A DNA stretch of 42,871 nucleotides from Chthoniobacter flavus (GTDB lineage Bacteria > Verrucomicrobiota > Verrucomicrobiia > Chthoniobacterales > JACTMZ01), in NCBI GenBank assembly GCA_945870655.1, contig CAMBSX010000004.1, positions 1-42,871 on the forward strand, written 5' to 3'. The notes under the pieces are model-generated. The model was given only the letters and a program-made list of their open reading frames with translations. It was not told the DNA's origin and did no database searches. The position numbers and the translations under genes are program-made. Shown one piece after another: positions 11,850 to 20,382 of this stretch (position 1 is its first letter; the number at the start of each line of letters is the position of its first letter).

Positions 11850-12239
11850 TTAACGTTTGGAGAACTGGAAGCGCTTGCGGGCACCGGGGCGACCGGGCTT
11901 TTTGCGCTCTTTCATCCGCGGATCACGGGTCAGAAGACCGTTCTTCTTGAGCTCGGGTCGCAGATTGGCGTCGAGCTTGAGCAGGGCCCGGGCAATGGCG
12001 AGGCTGGAGGCCCCGGCTTGGCCGGCAACGCCGCCGCCGGAGGTTTTCAGCGTGATGTCGACGTTTTGCTTGCGTCCGGCGAGTTCGAGCGGGCGCAACA
12101 CGGCGGTCTGCAGGGTAGTCGTCGGGAAGTAATCGTTGAATTCGCGTTTGTTGACTTCGATTTTGCCGGAGCCTGTTTTCAGGCGCACGCTGGCGACAGA
12201 GGTGCGGCGGCGGCCGGTGGCGGTGTGGACGTCGGACAT
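11850..12239 (-). CDS. rpsI: Small-subunit ribosomal protein S9
   Basis: 129 residues. Family landmarks are TGRRRTSVASVRL near the N-terminus, GSGKIEVNKRE, DITLKTSGGGVAGQAGA, AIARALL and a basic C-terminal tail ending in KRFQFSKR. The C-terminal arginine/lysine of S9 reaches towards the P-site tRNA; here the final residues KR match. The frame stays open far upstream of ATG 12239, but those residues overlap rplM in another frame and are not S9-like. It follows rplM by two bases, the classical L13-S9 pair. Confidence 0.97.
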   Translation of the reverse strand: MSDVHTATGRRRTSVASVRLKTGSGKIEVNKREFNDYFPTTTLQTAVLRPLELAGRKQNVDITLKTSGGGVAGQAGASSLAIARALLKLDANLRPELKKNGLLTRDPRMKERKKPGRPGARKRFQFSKR

Positions 12240-12241
12240 GA

Positions 12242-12673
12242 TCAGGGAATTTTGAGCTCTTTGGGTTGCTGGGCACCGTGCGGGTGGTCGGCGCCGGCGT
12301 AGACTTTGAGTTTGGTGAACTGGGCGCGGCCGAGGCGGTTGTGAGGGATCATGCCACGCACGGCGCGTTCGACGAGCAATTCGGGGCGGCGCGCCTGGCG
12401 CTTTTCGAAAGTTTCGCTTTTGTGGCCGCCGACGTATCCGGAAAAACTGGTGTACACCTTCGCCGTGGTTTTCTTGCCGGTCACGCGCACTTTGGAAGCG
12501 TTGATCACCACGACAAAATCGCCGGTGTCGCAATGCGGGGTGAACACGGCTTTGTTTTTGCCACGCAAGACGTCGGCTATTTTGGTCGCGATGCGCCCGA
12601 GGACTTGGTTTTCAGCATCCACAATCCACCAGCTGCGCTGGATTTCTTCGGCTTTGGCGGAAAAAGTTTTCAT
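12242..12673 (-). CDS. rplM: Large-subunit ribosomal protein L13
   Basis: 143 residues. Landmarks are the N-terminal [47 protein letters not shown], the VTGKK segment, [26 protein letters not shown] and [17 protein letters not shown]13 is an early assembly protein of the 50S subunit. ATG 12673 (MKTFSAK) is chosen because it matches the family start; a GTG 15 bases upstream is in frame. No Shine-Dalgarno sequence is visible. It is the first gene of the rplM-rpsI-exported protein unit. Its promoter must lie in the 99 bases before the divergent ATP-grasp gene. Confidence 0.97.
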   Translation of the reverse strand: MKTFSAKAEEIQRSWWIVDAENQVLGRIATKIADVLRGKNKAVFTPHCDTGDFVVVINASKVRVTGKKTTAKVYTSFSGYVGGHKSETFEKRQARRPELLVERAVRGMIPHNRLGRAQFTKLKVYAGADHPHGAQQPKELKIP

Positions 12674-12772
12674 GGCAAAATTGGCCACGCAGAATATGGG
12701 TCCGGCGGCAGGGTGTCAAAAGCATTTCTCTATCTGCTTGACCCCTCATCCGGCGGGGGAAACGGTCCCCGG

Positions 12773-15319
12773 GTGCAGAAAAGGGAAAAGAACACTGTTG
12801 GCAGCCTCTGGGAGGAGGTTTTCCAGCCGGATGGCACGCCGCGCGAAATCTACCGCCCGATCCTCGATCTTGTCCTTTCCCTCCCGCGCGGCGAGACCAG
12901 GCTGATCATCGAGCGGCTAGAAGCCACGATGCGCGAGATGGGGGTGACCTTCGACATCACCCGGGACCGTCCGTGGGGCCGGCATCCGTGGTTCTGCGAC
13001 CTGCTGCCCGCGCTGTTCGGCGGGAGCGAGTGGGCGGAGGTGGCGGCGGGGGTGCGTCAGAGGCTGAAAGCCTTCGAACTCTTTCTGGACGATATTCATG
13101 GCGAGAAAAGCATCCTCCATGCGCAAGTCATTCCGGCCCGCGTCGTCTTGGGCAGCCCGTTTTTCCAGCGTCCGGCGGTCGGTCTGCCGCGGCCCGGCGG
13201 CGCGTTCCTCCATTTGTCCGGCCTGGCTCTGGTCCGGCGCCCGGACGGCCAGTTGGCTGTGGCGCATCACTACTGCAGCAACGCCTCGGGCATTTCTTAC
13301 ATGATGCAGAACCGTCGCGCGCTGACGCGTGTCTTTGCCGAAGCATTCCAGAACCATAATCCGCAAAGTATCGCGGACGTTCCAGTGTCCATTCTCGAGA
13401 CCTTTCGTTCGCTTGCGCCGCGCGGCGTGGACGAGCCGGTGGTGGCATTGCTCACGCCCGGGGCGGGCAGTCGCGCTTATTCGGAGCATGGTTTTCTCGC
13501 CCGCCGCATGGGTATTCCACTGGTCCAGGGGGGAGATTTGCTCGTCCTCGACGACCGGCTGTATTTGAAGAGTGTCTCCGGCTTGGAGCGCATTGATGTG
13601 CTCTACACGCGGGTGGCCGATGCCTGGCTCGACTCCATGGTCTTCCGCCGCGACTCGCTTCTCGGCGTGGCGGGTCTGGCCCAGTGCGTGCGCGAGGGCA
13701 CGGTTGCGGTGGCCAATGCGATGGGCAGCCAGTTGGCCGACGACCGCGCCCTTCTGCCGTTTTCCGGCCGGATCATCCGTTTTTATCTCGGGGAAGACGA
13801 AATCTTGCCGACCTTGCGCACTTGGTGGCTGGGTGACCTCGACCAGCGCGACCATGTGGTCGGGTCCCTCGCGGATTACGACATCCGTTCGCTCTACGGG
13901 GAACCTTACGTTTACCACGGAGGGAGCGGTAAGGCGGATGGGGCCAAGTTGCAGCGTCTTCTTCGTGACGAGCCGCAAAACTACGTGGCTCAGCCGCGCG
14001 ATACCGGCGCGGTCACCGTGTGCCTCGACCCCAAAGGCGGGCTCGATGACCGTCGACAAGATCACATTGTTTTCGCCCTGCGCGGCGCCTCCGGGGACTA
14101 TGAGGTGTTTCCGGGCGCCCTGACCCGCGTTTCGTCCGGGGAAAGCAGTTTCACTGCTTCGGAGCTGGGTGGCGGCAGCAAGGACACCTGGGTGCTGGCC
14201 ACCGACCATGAGGCCGGCGCCCGTCTCCCGGTCGTCAATCGCGCGGTTGAGATCCACGCCCCGCAAAGCCGCGTGACCAGCCGCGTGGCCGACTCGTTTT
14301 ACTGGCTGGGTCGTTACCTCGAGCGGGCGCAGAGTCTCTCTTACATGGTCGGCGTGGTCGAAAGCCTTGAGACCGAGGAACTCAACCGAGCCGAGCGCCA
14401 GCTCTACCGTCCGGTCTGGAATCGTGTGCTCCCTCCGCTCGAGAACCGCGAGACGGGGCGCAAGCGCGGCATTTCCACCGCACTCGAGCGCTACCATCTT
14501 GTGCTCAACCTTCGCGAGGAGGGCTCGGTCTGTAGTACGCTGCGCCGCGCCGTGCGTAATGCCGGTCAAATCATGGAGTGCCTGAGTGTTGAAGCCTACG
14601 GCGTGCTGAGCAATCTCGAGGGGCGCTTCAACCGCGCGCGGTTTCGTCCGGATGCCGACGAGGCCTCCCTTGCGCTGGCCACCCAGCGCTACAGCGCAGA
14701 GGCCACCTCGGGCATCGCGGAATTTTTCGGCATGGCGGAATCAACTATGCTGGCCGATCGCGGTTGGAATTTTTGTCTCCTCGGGCAGCAATTCGAGCGG
14801 GCAGCGATCACGGCGAATGCGGGGCTGACCATTTTCAAATCGATCGCGCGCCGGACGGAAAAAGCCCCGGACCCCGCCGGGCATGCGGTGGAAATCGAGT
14901 TGTCCGCCTTTCTCCGCCTGCTCGGGTCGCGCGACGCCTACCGGCGCGTCTACCAAATGCGCGCGGAGCCGGTCCCCGTGTTGAGCCTGCTGTACGAGAA
15001 TGCGGAGATGCCGCGTTCTGTGCTCCGTTGTCTCGGGCGCTGCCAGGACTTGCTCGGGCCGCAGGAGGATGATTCTCCCGGGATGACCCGCACGCGCGCA
15101 GCGCTCGATGCCACCAGGCAACTGGTAGCCGTGACGGAGTGGGCGTCTTATCTGCTGCCCGCGGCCATGGCTTCCGGTGAAGCGGGCGGGGGGGCTCAGC
15201 TTGATCCGGAGCACCTCGGCCGGTTGGTGGCCCTGCTCACCGAGATCAGCGAGCGGACTTACGCCATCCACGATGTCATCGCCGACGGATTCATCAACCA
15301 CCAGATCCTTCTCGACTGA
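12773..15319 (+). CDS. Circularly permuted ATP-grasp fused to alpha-E domain
   Basis: About 848 residues. Residues 1-490 are a circularly permuted type-2 ATP-grasp (DUF404/DUF407 group): GVTFDI, HNPQSIADVP, LLTPGAGSRAYSEHGFLAR, LVQGGDLLVLD, LDSMVFRRDSLLGVAGL, VAVANAMGSQLADD and FYLGEDEIL. Residues from about 500 to the end are a helical alpha-E (DUF403) domain beginning SRVADSFYWLGRYLERAQ. In most genomes I know of the two are separate neighbouring genes. The permuted ATP-grasps are predicted amide (peptide) ligases. The start is uncertain: GTG 12773 is used because family similarity begins just after it. The frame is open much further upstream, antisense to rplM. The stop overlaps the next ATG by one base. 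Confidence 0.85.
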   Translation: MQKREKNTVGSLWEEVFQPDGTPREIYRPILDLVLSLPRGETRLIIERLEATMREMGVTFDITRDRPWGRHPWFCDLLPALFGGSEWAEVAAGVRQRLKAFELFLDDIHGEKSILHAQVIPARVVLGSPFFQRPAVGLPRPGGAFLHLSGLALVRRPDGQLAVAHHYCSNASGISYMMQNRRALTRVFAEAFQNHNPQSIADVPVSILETFRSLAPRGVDEPVVALLTPGAGSRAYSEHGFLARRMGIPLVQGGDLLVLDDRLYLKSVSGLERIDVLYTRVADAWLDSMVFRRDSLLGVAGLAQCVREGTVAVANAMGSQLADDRALLPFSGRIIRFYLGEDEILPTLRTWWLGDLDQRDHVVGSLADYDIRSLYGEPYVYHGGSGKADGAKLQRLLRDEPQNYVAQPRDTGAVTVCLDPKGGLDDRRQDHIVFALRGASGDYEVFPGALTRVSSGESSFTASELGGGSKDTWVLATDHEAGARLPVVNRAVEIHAPQSRVTSRVADSFYWLGRYLERAQSLSYMVGVVESLETEELNRAERQLYRPVWNRVLPPLENRETGRKRGISTALERYHLVLNLREEGSVCSTLRRAVRNAGQIMECLSVEAYGVLSNLEGRFNRARFRPDADEASLALATQRYSAEATSGIAEFFGMAESTMLADRGWNFCLLGQQFERAAITANAGLTIFKSIARRTEKAPDPAGHAVEIELSAFLRLLGSRDAYRRVYQMRAEPVPVLSLLYENAEMPRSVLRCLGRCQDLLGPQEDDSPGMTRTRAALDATRQLVAVTEWASYLLPAAMASGEAGGGAQLDPEHLGRLVALLTEISERTYAIHDVIADGFINHQILLD

Positions 15320-16179
15320 TGCGTTTCGAGATTCTGCACACGACCGACTACCGCTATGACGAGCCGGCCAGCGAGGCCTACGTCGAAGCGCGTCTGACGC
15401 CCCCGTCCAGGCCGACCCAGCGTATCGTCGCCCATGACCTGACCTTTCGCCCGGCGGGGCCGTCGTCGACCTACGTGGATTATTTCGGCAATCCGGCTTC
15501 GTTTTATTCGATGGTCAAACGCCACGATCATCTGCGGGTGAGCAGCAGTCTGTTGGTCGACACCTCGCCACCGCGGTTGCCTTCCGCGGCCCTCGATCTC
15601 ACCATCGGAGAGGCGCGCCAAATCCTTTCGTCGCTCGGCACAGATATCTTCGACTACCTGCGGGCTTCTTCGGCCGTGCCCACGGGGGGCGAGGCCACGG
15701 TTTGGGGACGGCGCTGGTTGCGGTCGGATGCCAAGCTGCACGCCGCTCTCGAAGAGCTCAATGGGGCGATCCACCGCGAGTTCCGCTACGAACCGGGCTC
15801 GACGGGAAACTCGACGCCGCTCGCGGTTATCTGGAAGGCTCGGGCTGGAGTTTGCCAGGACTTCGCCCACCTCATGCTCTCCGTGCTCCGCACCTCCGGC
15901 CTGCCGGCGCGTTACGTTTGCGGCTACATCGAGACCGATCCGCCCGAGGAGGGTCACCGTCTGACCGGGGCGGTCGCCACTCACGCGTGGGTCGAAGTTC
16001 TGGTTCCCGGGATGGACTGGGTTGCCCTCGACCCGACCAATGATCAATGGTGCGGCGAGCGCCATGTCGCGGTTTCCTTCGGGCGCGATTTTGCCGATGC
16101 CACACCATTGCGCGGGACATTCAAGGGTTGCGGCGGGCAAGATATGACCGTGAAGGTCCTGATGAAGCGCACCGTATGA
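15319..16179 (+). CDS. Transglutaminase-like cysteine protease 1
   Basis: 286 residues. The N-terminal beta domain (residues 1-100, starting MRFEILHTTDYRYDEPASEAYVEARL) is the bacterial transglutaminase N-terminal region. The catalytic core follows with Cys179 in AGVCQDFAHL, His222 in THAWVEV and Asp238 in WVALDPTND, so the triad is complete. Bacterial members of this family usually act as peptidases or amidases. The gene is coupled by a one-base stop/start overlap to the ATP-grasp/alpha-E gene and by a four-base overlap to the second transglutaminase gene. Iyer and co-workers predicted that such sets make or process a peptide or amide-linked product; the actual substrate is not known. No signal peptide is seen. 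Confidence 0.9.
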   Translation: MRFEILHTTDYRYDEPASEAYVEARLTPPSRPTQRIVAHDLTFRPAGPSSTYVDYFGNPASFYSMVKRHDHLRVSSSLLVDTSPPRLPSAALDLTIGEARQILSSLGTDIFDYLRASSAVPTGGEATVWGRRWLRSDAKLHAALEELNGAIHREFRYEPGSTGNSTPLAVIWKARAGVCQDFAHLMLSVLRTSGLPARYVCGYIETDPPEEGHRLTGAVATHAWVEVLVPGMDWVALDPTNDQWCGERHVAVSFGRDFADATPLRGTFKGCGGQDMTVKVLMKRTV

Positions 16180-17021
16180 AACTCGCCATAAATTACCGGG
16201 CCGAATACAGCTACGGGCGCAAGGTCGGGCTTTCGCCCCATGTGGTGCGGCTTTTCCCGCGCGACGCCTTGCAGGCTCGGGTTGTCGCCATGGAATTCGA
16301 GACGAATTCCTCGGCCACCATCCACTGGCGTCATGATCTTTTCGACAACGTGGTCGCCCATTGCTTTTACCCACGGGAGGAGGATCATTTGCTCTACACG
16401 CTGCGGGCGGAGATCGCCATCGAGGTGCGTAATCCCTTCGGTTTCCTGCTGGATAGCCGCGCCCTGCAGTGGCCGGCCGAATACTCGGTGCGCGAACGCG
16501 AGTTCCTGGCCTCCTTCCTTGCCGCGGAAGACAGGGCCGATTTCCCGGCCGCCCTCCGGCCCATGCCGGGCTCTGAAATGGTCGGCGCACTGGTCGCCAT
16601 GAACCAGTGGATTTACGCCAACGTCGCCTACGAACGACGCGAAGATGGTGACGCGCATGCTTCGAAGGAAACCTTGCGGCTGCGCCGCGGAGCCTGCCGG
16701 GACACCGCTGTTTTGTTGGCCGCGGCCCTGCGCGCAGAGGGTCAGGCGGCACGTTTGGTCAGCGGTTATTTGTGGGAAAGTTCGAGCGACCCTGCCGAGC
16801 GCAAGGCCGACAGTGCGTTGCATGCTTGGACCGAGGTCTTTCTGCCCGGTGCGGGCTGGGTGGGGCTCGATCCTTCCAATGGGGTCCTCGTCGACCATCA
16901 CTACATCGCCACCGCCGTCGGCCTGGATTCTGCCGACATTGCACCGGTTTCCGGACTTTATTTCGGCAAGGAAGAAGTGCCCGGGACCTTGACCGCATCC
17001 CTCGGCATCACGCGCGCGTGA
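16176..17021 (+). CDS. Transglutaminase-like cysteine protease 2
   Basis: 281 residues and related in layout to the preceding gene but clearly diverged. The N-terminal beta domain starts MKLAINYRAEYSYGRKVGLSPHVVRLFPRD. The triad is Cys174 in RRGACRDTAVLL, His216 in ALHAWTEVFLPGAGWVG and Asp232 in GLDPSNG. The nucleophile motif is GACRD here against GVCQD in gene 1, so these are not a recent duplicate. Start ATG 16176 overlaps the previous stop by four bases (ATGA), a sign of translational coupling. No signal peptide is visible, so a cytoplasmic location is likely. Two adjacent transglutaminase genes next to the ATP-grasp gene are compatible with opposing ligation and hydrolysis steps (inference). 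Confidence 0.9.
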   Translation: MKLAINYRAEYSYGRKVGLSPHVVRLFPRDALQARVVAMEFETNSSATIHWRHDLFDNVVAHCFYPREEDHLLYTLRAEIAIEVRNPFGFLLDSRALQWPAEYSVREREFLASFLAAEDRADFPAALRPMPGSEMVGALVAMNQWIYANVAYERREDGDAHASKETLRLRRGACRDTAVLLAAALRAEGQAARLVSGYLWESSSDPAERKADSALHAWTEVFLPGAGWVGLDPSNGVLVDHHYIATAVGLDSADIAPVSGLYFGKEEVPGTLTASLGITRA

Positions 17022-17051
17022 CGGCCCTCACGGCGACTGTTAAAAGAAACC

Positions 17052-17660
17052 ATGTCCAGTCCCGGTCTGCTTCTTGCGGCGTTCTTTGCTTCCGGCCTGA
17101 ATCCGGAGATTGCTTGGTCGGACCGTTCCGGCTGGGAGGTCGTGCCCACGGCGGTTCTTTCGGGTGTCGGCGGCGCCTCCGCTTCCCCAAGCGAGGTGAG
17201 GGCCCGGTGGAATGACCAATGGCTCTTTTTTGAGTTCGTCTGCCGTGACATTGCCCTCGTCGCGCCGGGCCGCGCCGACGGTGAAGATCACTTCAGGATC
17301 GGCGATGTTGTCGAGGTGTTTGTCGCGCATCGCGGAAAACCGGACTATATCGAGCTCCACGCCACGCCGGAAGGTCGTCAAACCGTTTATGCTTTCCGCG
17401 ACTACCGTCGTGCCGCGGACGCTCCGGGCGGTATGGTGGTGCAGGCCGGCGGGACAGAAGGCGGCTGGCGCGCGGTCCTTGCCTTCCCTTGGGCGGCTCT
17501 GGGCGGAAAACCGGACCAAGATGGTCTGGAGTTTTTGGCCGGACGTTACGACTATGACCAAGTGGGCGGCCGGCCGGCTTTGTCCTCCTTTCCCGCCCAG
17601 AAGGGCAAACCTGACTTCCATGACCGCGCCCGTTACGCCCGGCTGATGCTGCGACCATGA
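17052..17660 (+). CDS. CBM9-like (DOMON-fold) exported protein
   Basis: 202 residues. A short hydrophobic N-terminus (SPGLLLAAFFASGL) may be a signal peptide. The rest has the pattern of the carbohydrate-binding family 9-like domain: VRARWNDQWLFFEFVCRD, a DHFRIGDVVEVFV segment, YIELHATPEG and WRAVLAFPWAALGG. In that domain class the order 'weak beta strand, DvVEvFl, y.El..sP.G, w.a...IPw..lg' is typical, and it binds sugars or similar ligands. It starts 30 bases after the second transglutaminase gene and overlaps the lipoprotein gene by four bases, so it probably belongs to the same operon. Its ligand is unknown. Confidence 0.7.
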   Translation: MSSPGLLLAAFFASGLNPEIAWSDRSGWEVVPTAVLSGVGGASASPSEVRARWNDQWLFFEFVCRDIALVAPGRADGEDHFRIGDVVEVFVAHRGKPDYIELHATPEGRQTVYAFRDYRRAADAPGGMVVQAGGTEGGWRAVLAFPWAALGGKPDQDGLEFLAGRYDYDQVGGRPALSSFPAQKGKPDFHDRARYARLMLRP

Positions 17661-18388
17661 AAGTGTTACTGCCGCTTGTTCTCCTCGCGACCGGCTGTTC
17701 GTCGGTCAGTGTGCTGCAGGAACGTGAAAATGCCGCCTTGGCCCCCTCCGCGCGGCCTGGGGTGCTGTATGTGCGTCCCTTTGAGGTGCGGCGCGGGGCG
17801 GAATTTGACGCGGCAGCGGCCAAGGCGAACGAGGATGTTCCGGCCAAGGTTGGCTCGTTGGTGGCCGACGGCATCATGTCCAAGGCCGGGGCGTGGGTTG
17901 CGCCGGGACGTCTCTTGGAAGCCGGCGCGGCCACACCGTCCGAGGGTCTGCTCGTGCGGGGAAAAATCCTCCGTTTGCGGCAGGGTAGCCGCGCTTTGCG
18001 CATGGCGGTCGGGCTCGGGGCCGGGCGCACCCGTTTGGAAACGTCGGTGCGTGTTTTTAATCTCGCGGCTTCGACCACTGAGCCATGGCTGTCGTTCGAG
18101 ACCACCGGCGGGAGCAACATGGAACCCGGGATAGCGGGTGCCCTCGTGCCCTCGCCGTTGACCATTCCGATCGCCGTGAGCGTGGCTAGCGGTGCGGTGA
18201 CCGCTGGCGCAATCGGCGCGAAAGGTGTCACTCAGGACGCCCTGCGCACGGGCCGGGTCATTGCCGCGGCCGTTCACGACAAGCTTGTGGCCGGTGGGCT
18301 GAGCGAAAGAGCGACCGGCGTGAAACGGGCCGGACGCCTCGCCACGCCGGTCGGCGAGATGTCACTTCCGGGGGTCGGGGCGGAGTGA
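17657..18388 (+). CDS. DUF4410-type lipoprotein
   Basis: 243 residues. The N-terminus MKVLLPLVLLATGC has a clean lipobox (LATGC, Cys14), so the protein is lipid-anchored, most likely in the outer membrane or facing the periplasm. The body has YVRPFEV, LVADGIMSKAG, LVRGKILRLRQGSRALRMAVGLGAGRTRLETSVRVFN: the 'RGxI..l..GsRa.R..vGlGaGr..l' signature is that of DUF4410. A glycine/alanine-rich hydrophobic stretch (about 165-200) may insert in a membrane. The function of the family is not known. It is the last gene of the ATP-grasp/transglutaminase run, joined to the CBM9-like gene by a four-base overlap. Confidence 0.8.
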   Translation: MKVLLPLVLLATGCSSVSVLQERENAALAPSARPGVLYVRPFEVRRGAEFDAAAAKANEDVPAKVGSLVADGIMSKAGAWVAPGRLLEAGAATPSEGLLVRGKILRLRQGSRALRMAVGLGAGRTRLETSVRVFNLAASTTEPWLSFETTGGSNMEPGIAGALVPSPLTIPIAVSVASGAVTAGAIGAKGVTQDALRTGRVIAAAVHDKLVAGGLSERATGVKRAGRLATPVGEMSLPGVGAE

Positions 18389-18407
18389 CCGTCCTCGCGG
18401 TTGTGTT

Positions 18408-18423
18408 CTTCCGCCGGAAGTTT
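18408..18423 (+). terminator. Weak hairpin with short T run after the DUF4410 gene
   Basis: CTTCC and GGAAG enclose a three-base loop and are followed by TTT. It lies 20 bases after the DUF4410 stop, in the 72-base gap between two converging genes. The stem is only five pairs, so this is a weak candidate for the end of the operon that begins at 12773. Confidence 0.25.
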
Positions 18424-18460
18424 CCCGAGCGGGGAGCGTAGGCCCGACGGAGCCAGCTGT

Positions 18461-19360
18461 TCAGTGAAGCGAGGGCGGGTAGATCCCCGCCGCTACCAGA
18501 CCGGCAATGCTTGCTACCACCCGTGGACGATCCTCACGGTAGGTGACACCGAACCATTCGGCTGCGGTCGGAAGGACGCGCACGGCGGCAGAACCATCGG
18601 CAATCATCCCCGCCACGGCGGACGGAATGTAGCACTCGCTTCTCTCGCTCCCCCCCTCCTGCCCGAGGAAAGCTTCCAGTGCTTTTTTCAGGAGCGGGAA
18701 AATTTGCGGGGTGAACCCCCAAAAATTCATCGAGACACATGCTTCGGGGACAAAAGTCCGCTGGCCAGCTGCGACGATCCCGTCTGCTCGCCGGGCCAGA
18801 TCGGTCAACTCCTCGACGCCGAGCAGGAGTCCATCCGGGCCGACCTCGCAAATCCCGCGCGCCACGGTGCCGTGGTCGCTCAGTGTTTTGTCCAAACGGT
18901 AACCGGCCATGGCGAAGCGGGCCGGTTGGACGGAAGAATCAACGGTGGCGAGGAATTGACCGACCTGCCGGAAGGAATCCGGACCGTAGAAGTCATCCGC
19001 ATTGATCGCGGCAAAAGGTGCGGCGACGGCCTCGCGCGCGCACCAGATGGCTTGGGCGGTGCCCCATGGTTTGGTCCGCCCATCCGGGGGAACGAATCCT
19101 CCAGGCAAATCGTCAAGTTGCTGGAACGCGTAGACCACGGACAGTTTTCCTTCGTAGCGCGCGCCAATTTGGTCGCGGAAGTCTTTTTCCATTTCGCGGC
19201 GGATGAGAAAAACCACGCGGTCGAATCCGGCGCGGATGGCGTCGTGCACAGAATAGTCGAGAAGGGTCTCGCCGGCTGGTCCAACCGGGTCGAGCTGTTT
19301 GAGCCCGCCATAACGGGAGCCCAGACCGGCGGCGAGAACGAGGAGAGTGGGTGGAGACAT
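18461..19360 (-). CDS. Nucleotidyltransferase of the NDP-sugar pyrophosphorylase type
   Basis: 299 residues. The N-terminus LLVLAAGLGSRYGGLKQLDPVGPAGE is the nucleotide-binding signature of sugar-nucleotidyltransferases (GxGxR...K), with the KQL variant found in a bacterial family of unassigned specificity. INADDFYGPDSF is the metal-binding acidic segment, and MNFWGFTP and EWFGVTYREDRP are family-like elements of the second half. It probably makes an NDP-sugar or handles a phosphorylated sugar or polyol. The sugar and base are not predictable. It lies 44 bases downstream of phoH; a candidate promoter in that gap suggests it may have its own start. Confidence 0.8.
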   Translation of the reverse strand: MSPPTLLVLAAGLGSRYGGLKQLDPVGPAGETLLDYSVHDAIRAGFDRVVFLIRREMEKDFRDQIGARYEGKLSVVYAFQQLDDLPGGFVPPDGRTKPWGTAQAIWCAREAVAAPFAAINADDFYGPDSFRQVGQFLATVDSSVQPARFAMAGYRLDKTLSDHGTVARGICEVGPDGLLLGVEELTDLARRADGIVAAGQRTFVPEACVSMNFWGFTPQIFPLLKKALEAFLGQEGGSERSECYIPSAVAGMIADGSAAVRVLPTAAEWFGVTYREDRPRVVASIAGLVAAGIYPPSLH

Positions 19361-19371
19361 AAAGAATGAAT

Positions 19372-19399
19372 CCTATAATGATGCCGTCCGCCTCGGCAA
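19372..19399 (-). promoter_or_regulatory. Candidate sigma-70-type promoter for the nucleotidyltransferase gene
   Basis: On the minus strand, TTGCCG (19399-19394) and TATAGG (19377-19372) are separated by 16 bases. Each matches consensus in four of six positions. The -10 box ends only 11 bases before ATG 19360, so a transcript from it would have almost no leader. The site is chance-prone and unsupported by any other evidence. Confidence 0.3.
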
Positions 19400-19404
19400 C
19401 CGAC

Positions 19405-20373
19405 TTACGCCTCCGGCGCGGCTTCGCGGTGCAGTTCGTAAGCGTTGATGATTTTCTGCACGAGGGGATGGCGGACCACGTCCTTGCGGCTAAGGGAGCG
19501 GATAGCCAGGCCATCGACGTTTTGCAGCACTTCGACCGCCTCGAGCAGTCCGGAACGCTTGTGGCGGGGCAGATCGATCTGGGTGCGGTCGCCGGTGATG
19601 ACGCACTTGGAATCGTTGCCCAAGCGGGTCAGGAACATGAACATTTGTTCGGCGGTGGTGTTTTGCGCCTCGTCGAGGACGACAAAAGAATGGTTCAAGG
19701 TGCGTCCGCGCATGTAAGCCAGCGGTGCGATTTCAATGATGCCGCGGTCCATGAATTTTTGGATCTCATCCGTCTCAAGCATGTCGTAAAGCGCATCGTA
19801 AAGGGGCCGCAGATAGGGGAGGATTTTTTCCTCCAGCGCGCCGGGCAGGAAACCGAGCGCCTCGCCGGCCTCCACGGCGGGTCGGGTCAGAACGATACGG
19901 CTGACCTGTTCCTTTTTCAGAGCGGCCACGGCCATGGCCATGGCGAGGTAAGTTTTGCCCGTTCCGGCCGGGCCGACGCCGAAGACGACATCATGCTCGC
20001 GGATGGCGCGGACGTAATCGCGTTGTCCGGGCGTCTTGGGAATGACCGGCGCCTTGCGCAGCGAGCAGATAATGCGCTCGGCGGCTAATTCGGTGATGCT
20101 GCTATTGGGGACGCGGTCTTCGGCGGTTTGCAGGGCGAAGCGGAACTCCTGCCTGCCGATGGCGGCTCCGCTGCGGCGGGCTTCATCCAGTTGGGTGAAA
20201 ACTTTGGCGGCGCGGTCGGCATTGTCTTTTTCCCCGGCGATGCGGATCCACCCTTCGCGGGCGGCCACTTGCACGCCGAGACGCTGTTCCATCTCGCGGA
20301 GCAAACGCTCGTCGTTCTGGTATAGCGCGCCCGCTGCACGGGCATTGTCGAAATGGAGCGTGGTGCTCTCCAT
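19405..20373 (-). CDS. PhoH-family ATPase (PhoH/PhoL)
   Basis: 322 residues. Residues 1-105 hold an N-terminal KH-like RNA-binding region. Walker A is GPAGTGKT (134-141) and Walker B is VVLDEAQNTT. TRPAVEAGEALGFLPG, YMRGRTLNHSF, MFLTRLGNDSKCVITGD and QIDLPRHKRSGL complete the signature of the PhoH/YbeZ group. Members are cytoplasmic RNA-associated ATPases and usually sit near ybeY and lnt. Here the neighbours differ: two exported proteins lie upstream (9-base gap) and a nucleotidyltransferase downstream. ATG 20373 fits the family length. Confidence 0.93.
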   Translation of the reverse strand: MESTTLHFDNARAAGALYQNDERLLREMEQRLGVQVAAREGWIRIAGEKDNADRAAKVFTQLDEARRSGAAIGRQEFRFALQTAEDRVPNSSITELAAERIICSLRKAPVIPKTPGQRDYVRAIREHDVVFGVGPAGTGKTYLAMAMAVAALKKEQVSRIVLTRPAVEAGEALGFLPGALEEKILPYLRPLYDALYDMLETDEIQKFMDRGIIEIAPLAYMRGRTLNHSFVVLDEAQNTTAEQMFMFLTRLGNDSKCVITGDRTQIDLPRHKRSGLLEAVEVLQNVDGLAIRSLSRKDVVRHPLVQKIINAYELHREAAPEA

Positions 20374-20382
20374 CTCAAGCGC

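Noticed and set aside
11850-12533. Extended N-terminus of S9 reading back into rplM
   Set aside because: The added residues are arginine- and histidine-rich shadow of rplM; S9 proteins start near MSDVHTATGRRRTSVA.
12266-12772. 170-codon upstream extension of the ATP-grasp gene
   Set aside because: This part is antisense to rplM and is not similar to any ATP-grasp; the family match starts after GTG 12773.
12917-14569. 550-codon minus-strand frame under the ATP-grasp/alpha-E gene
   Set aside because: Opposite a clear family member on the plus strand; high arginine and histidine content is typical of a shadow frame.
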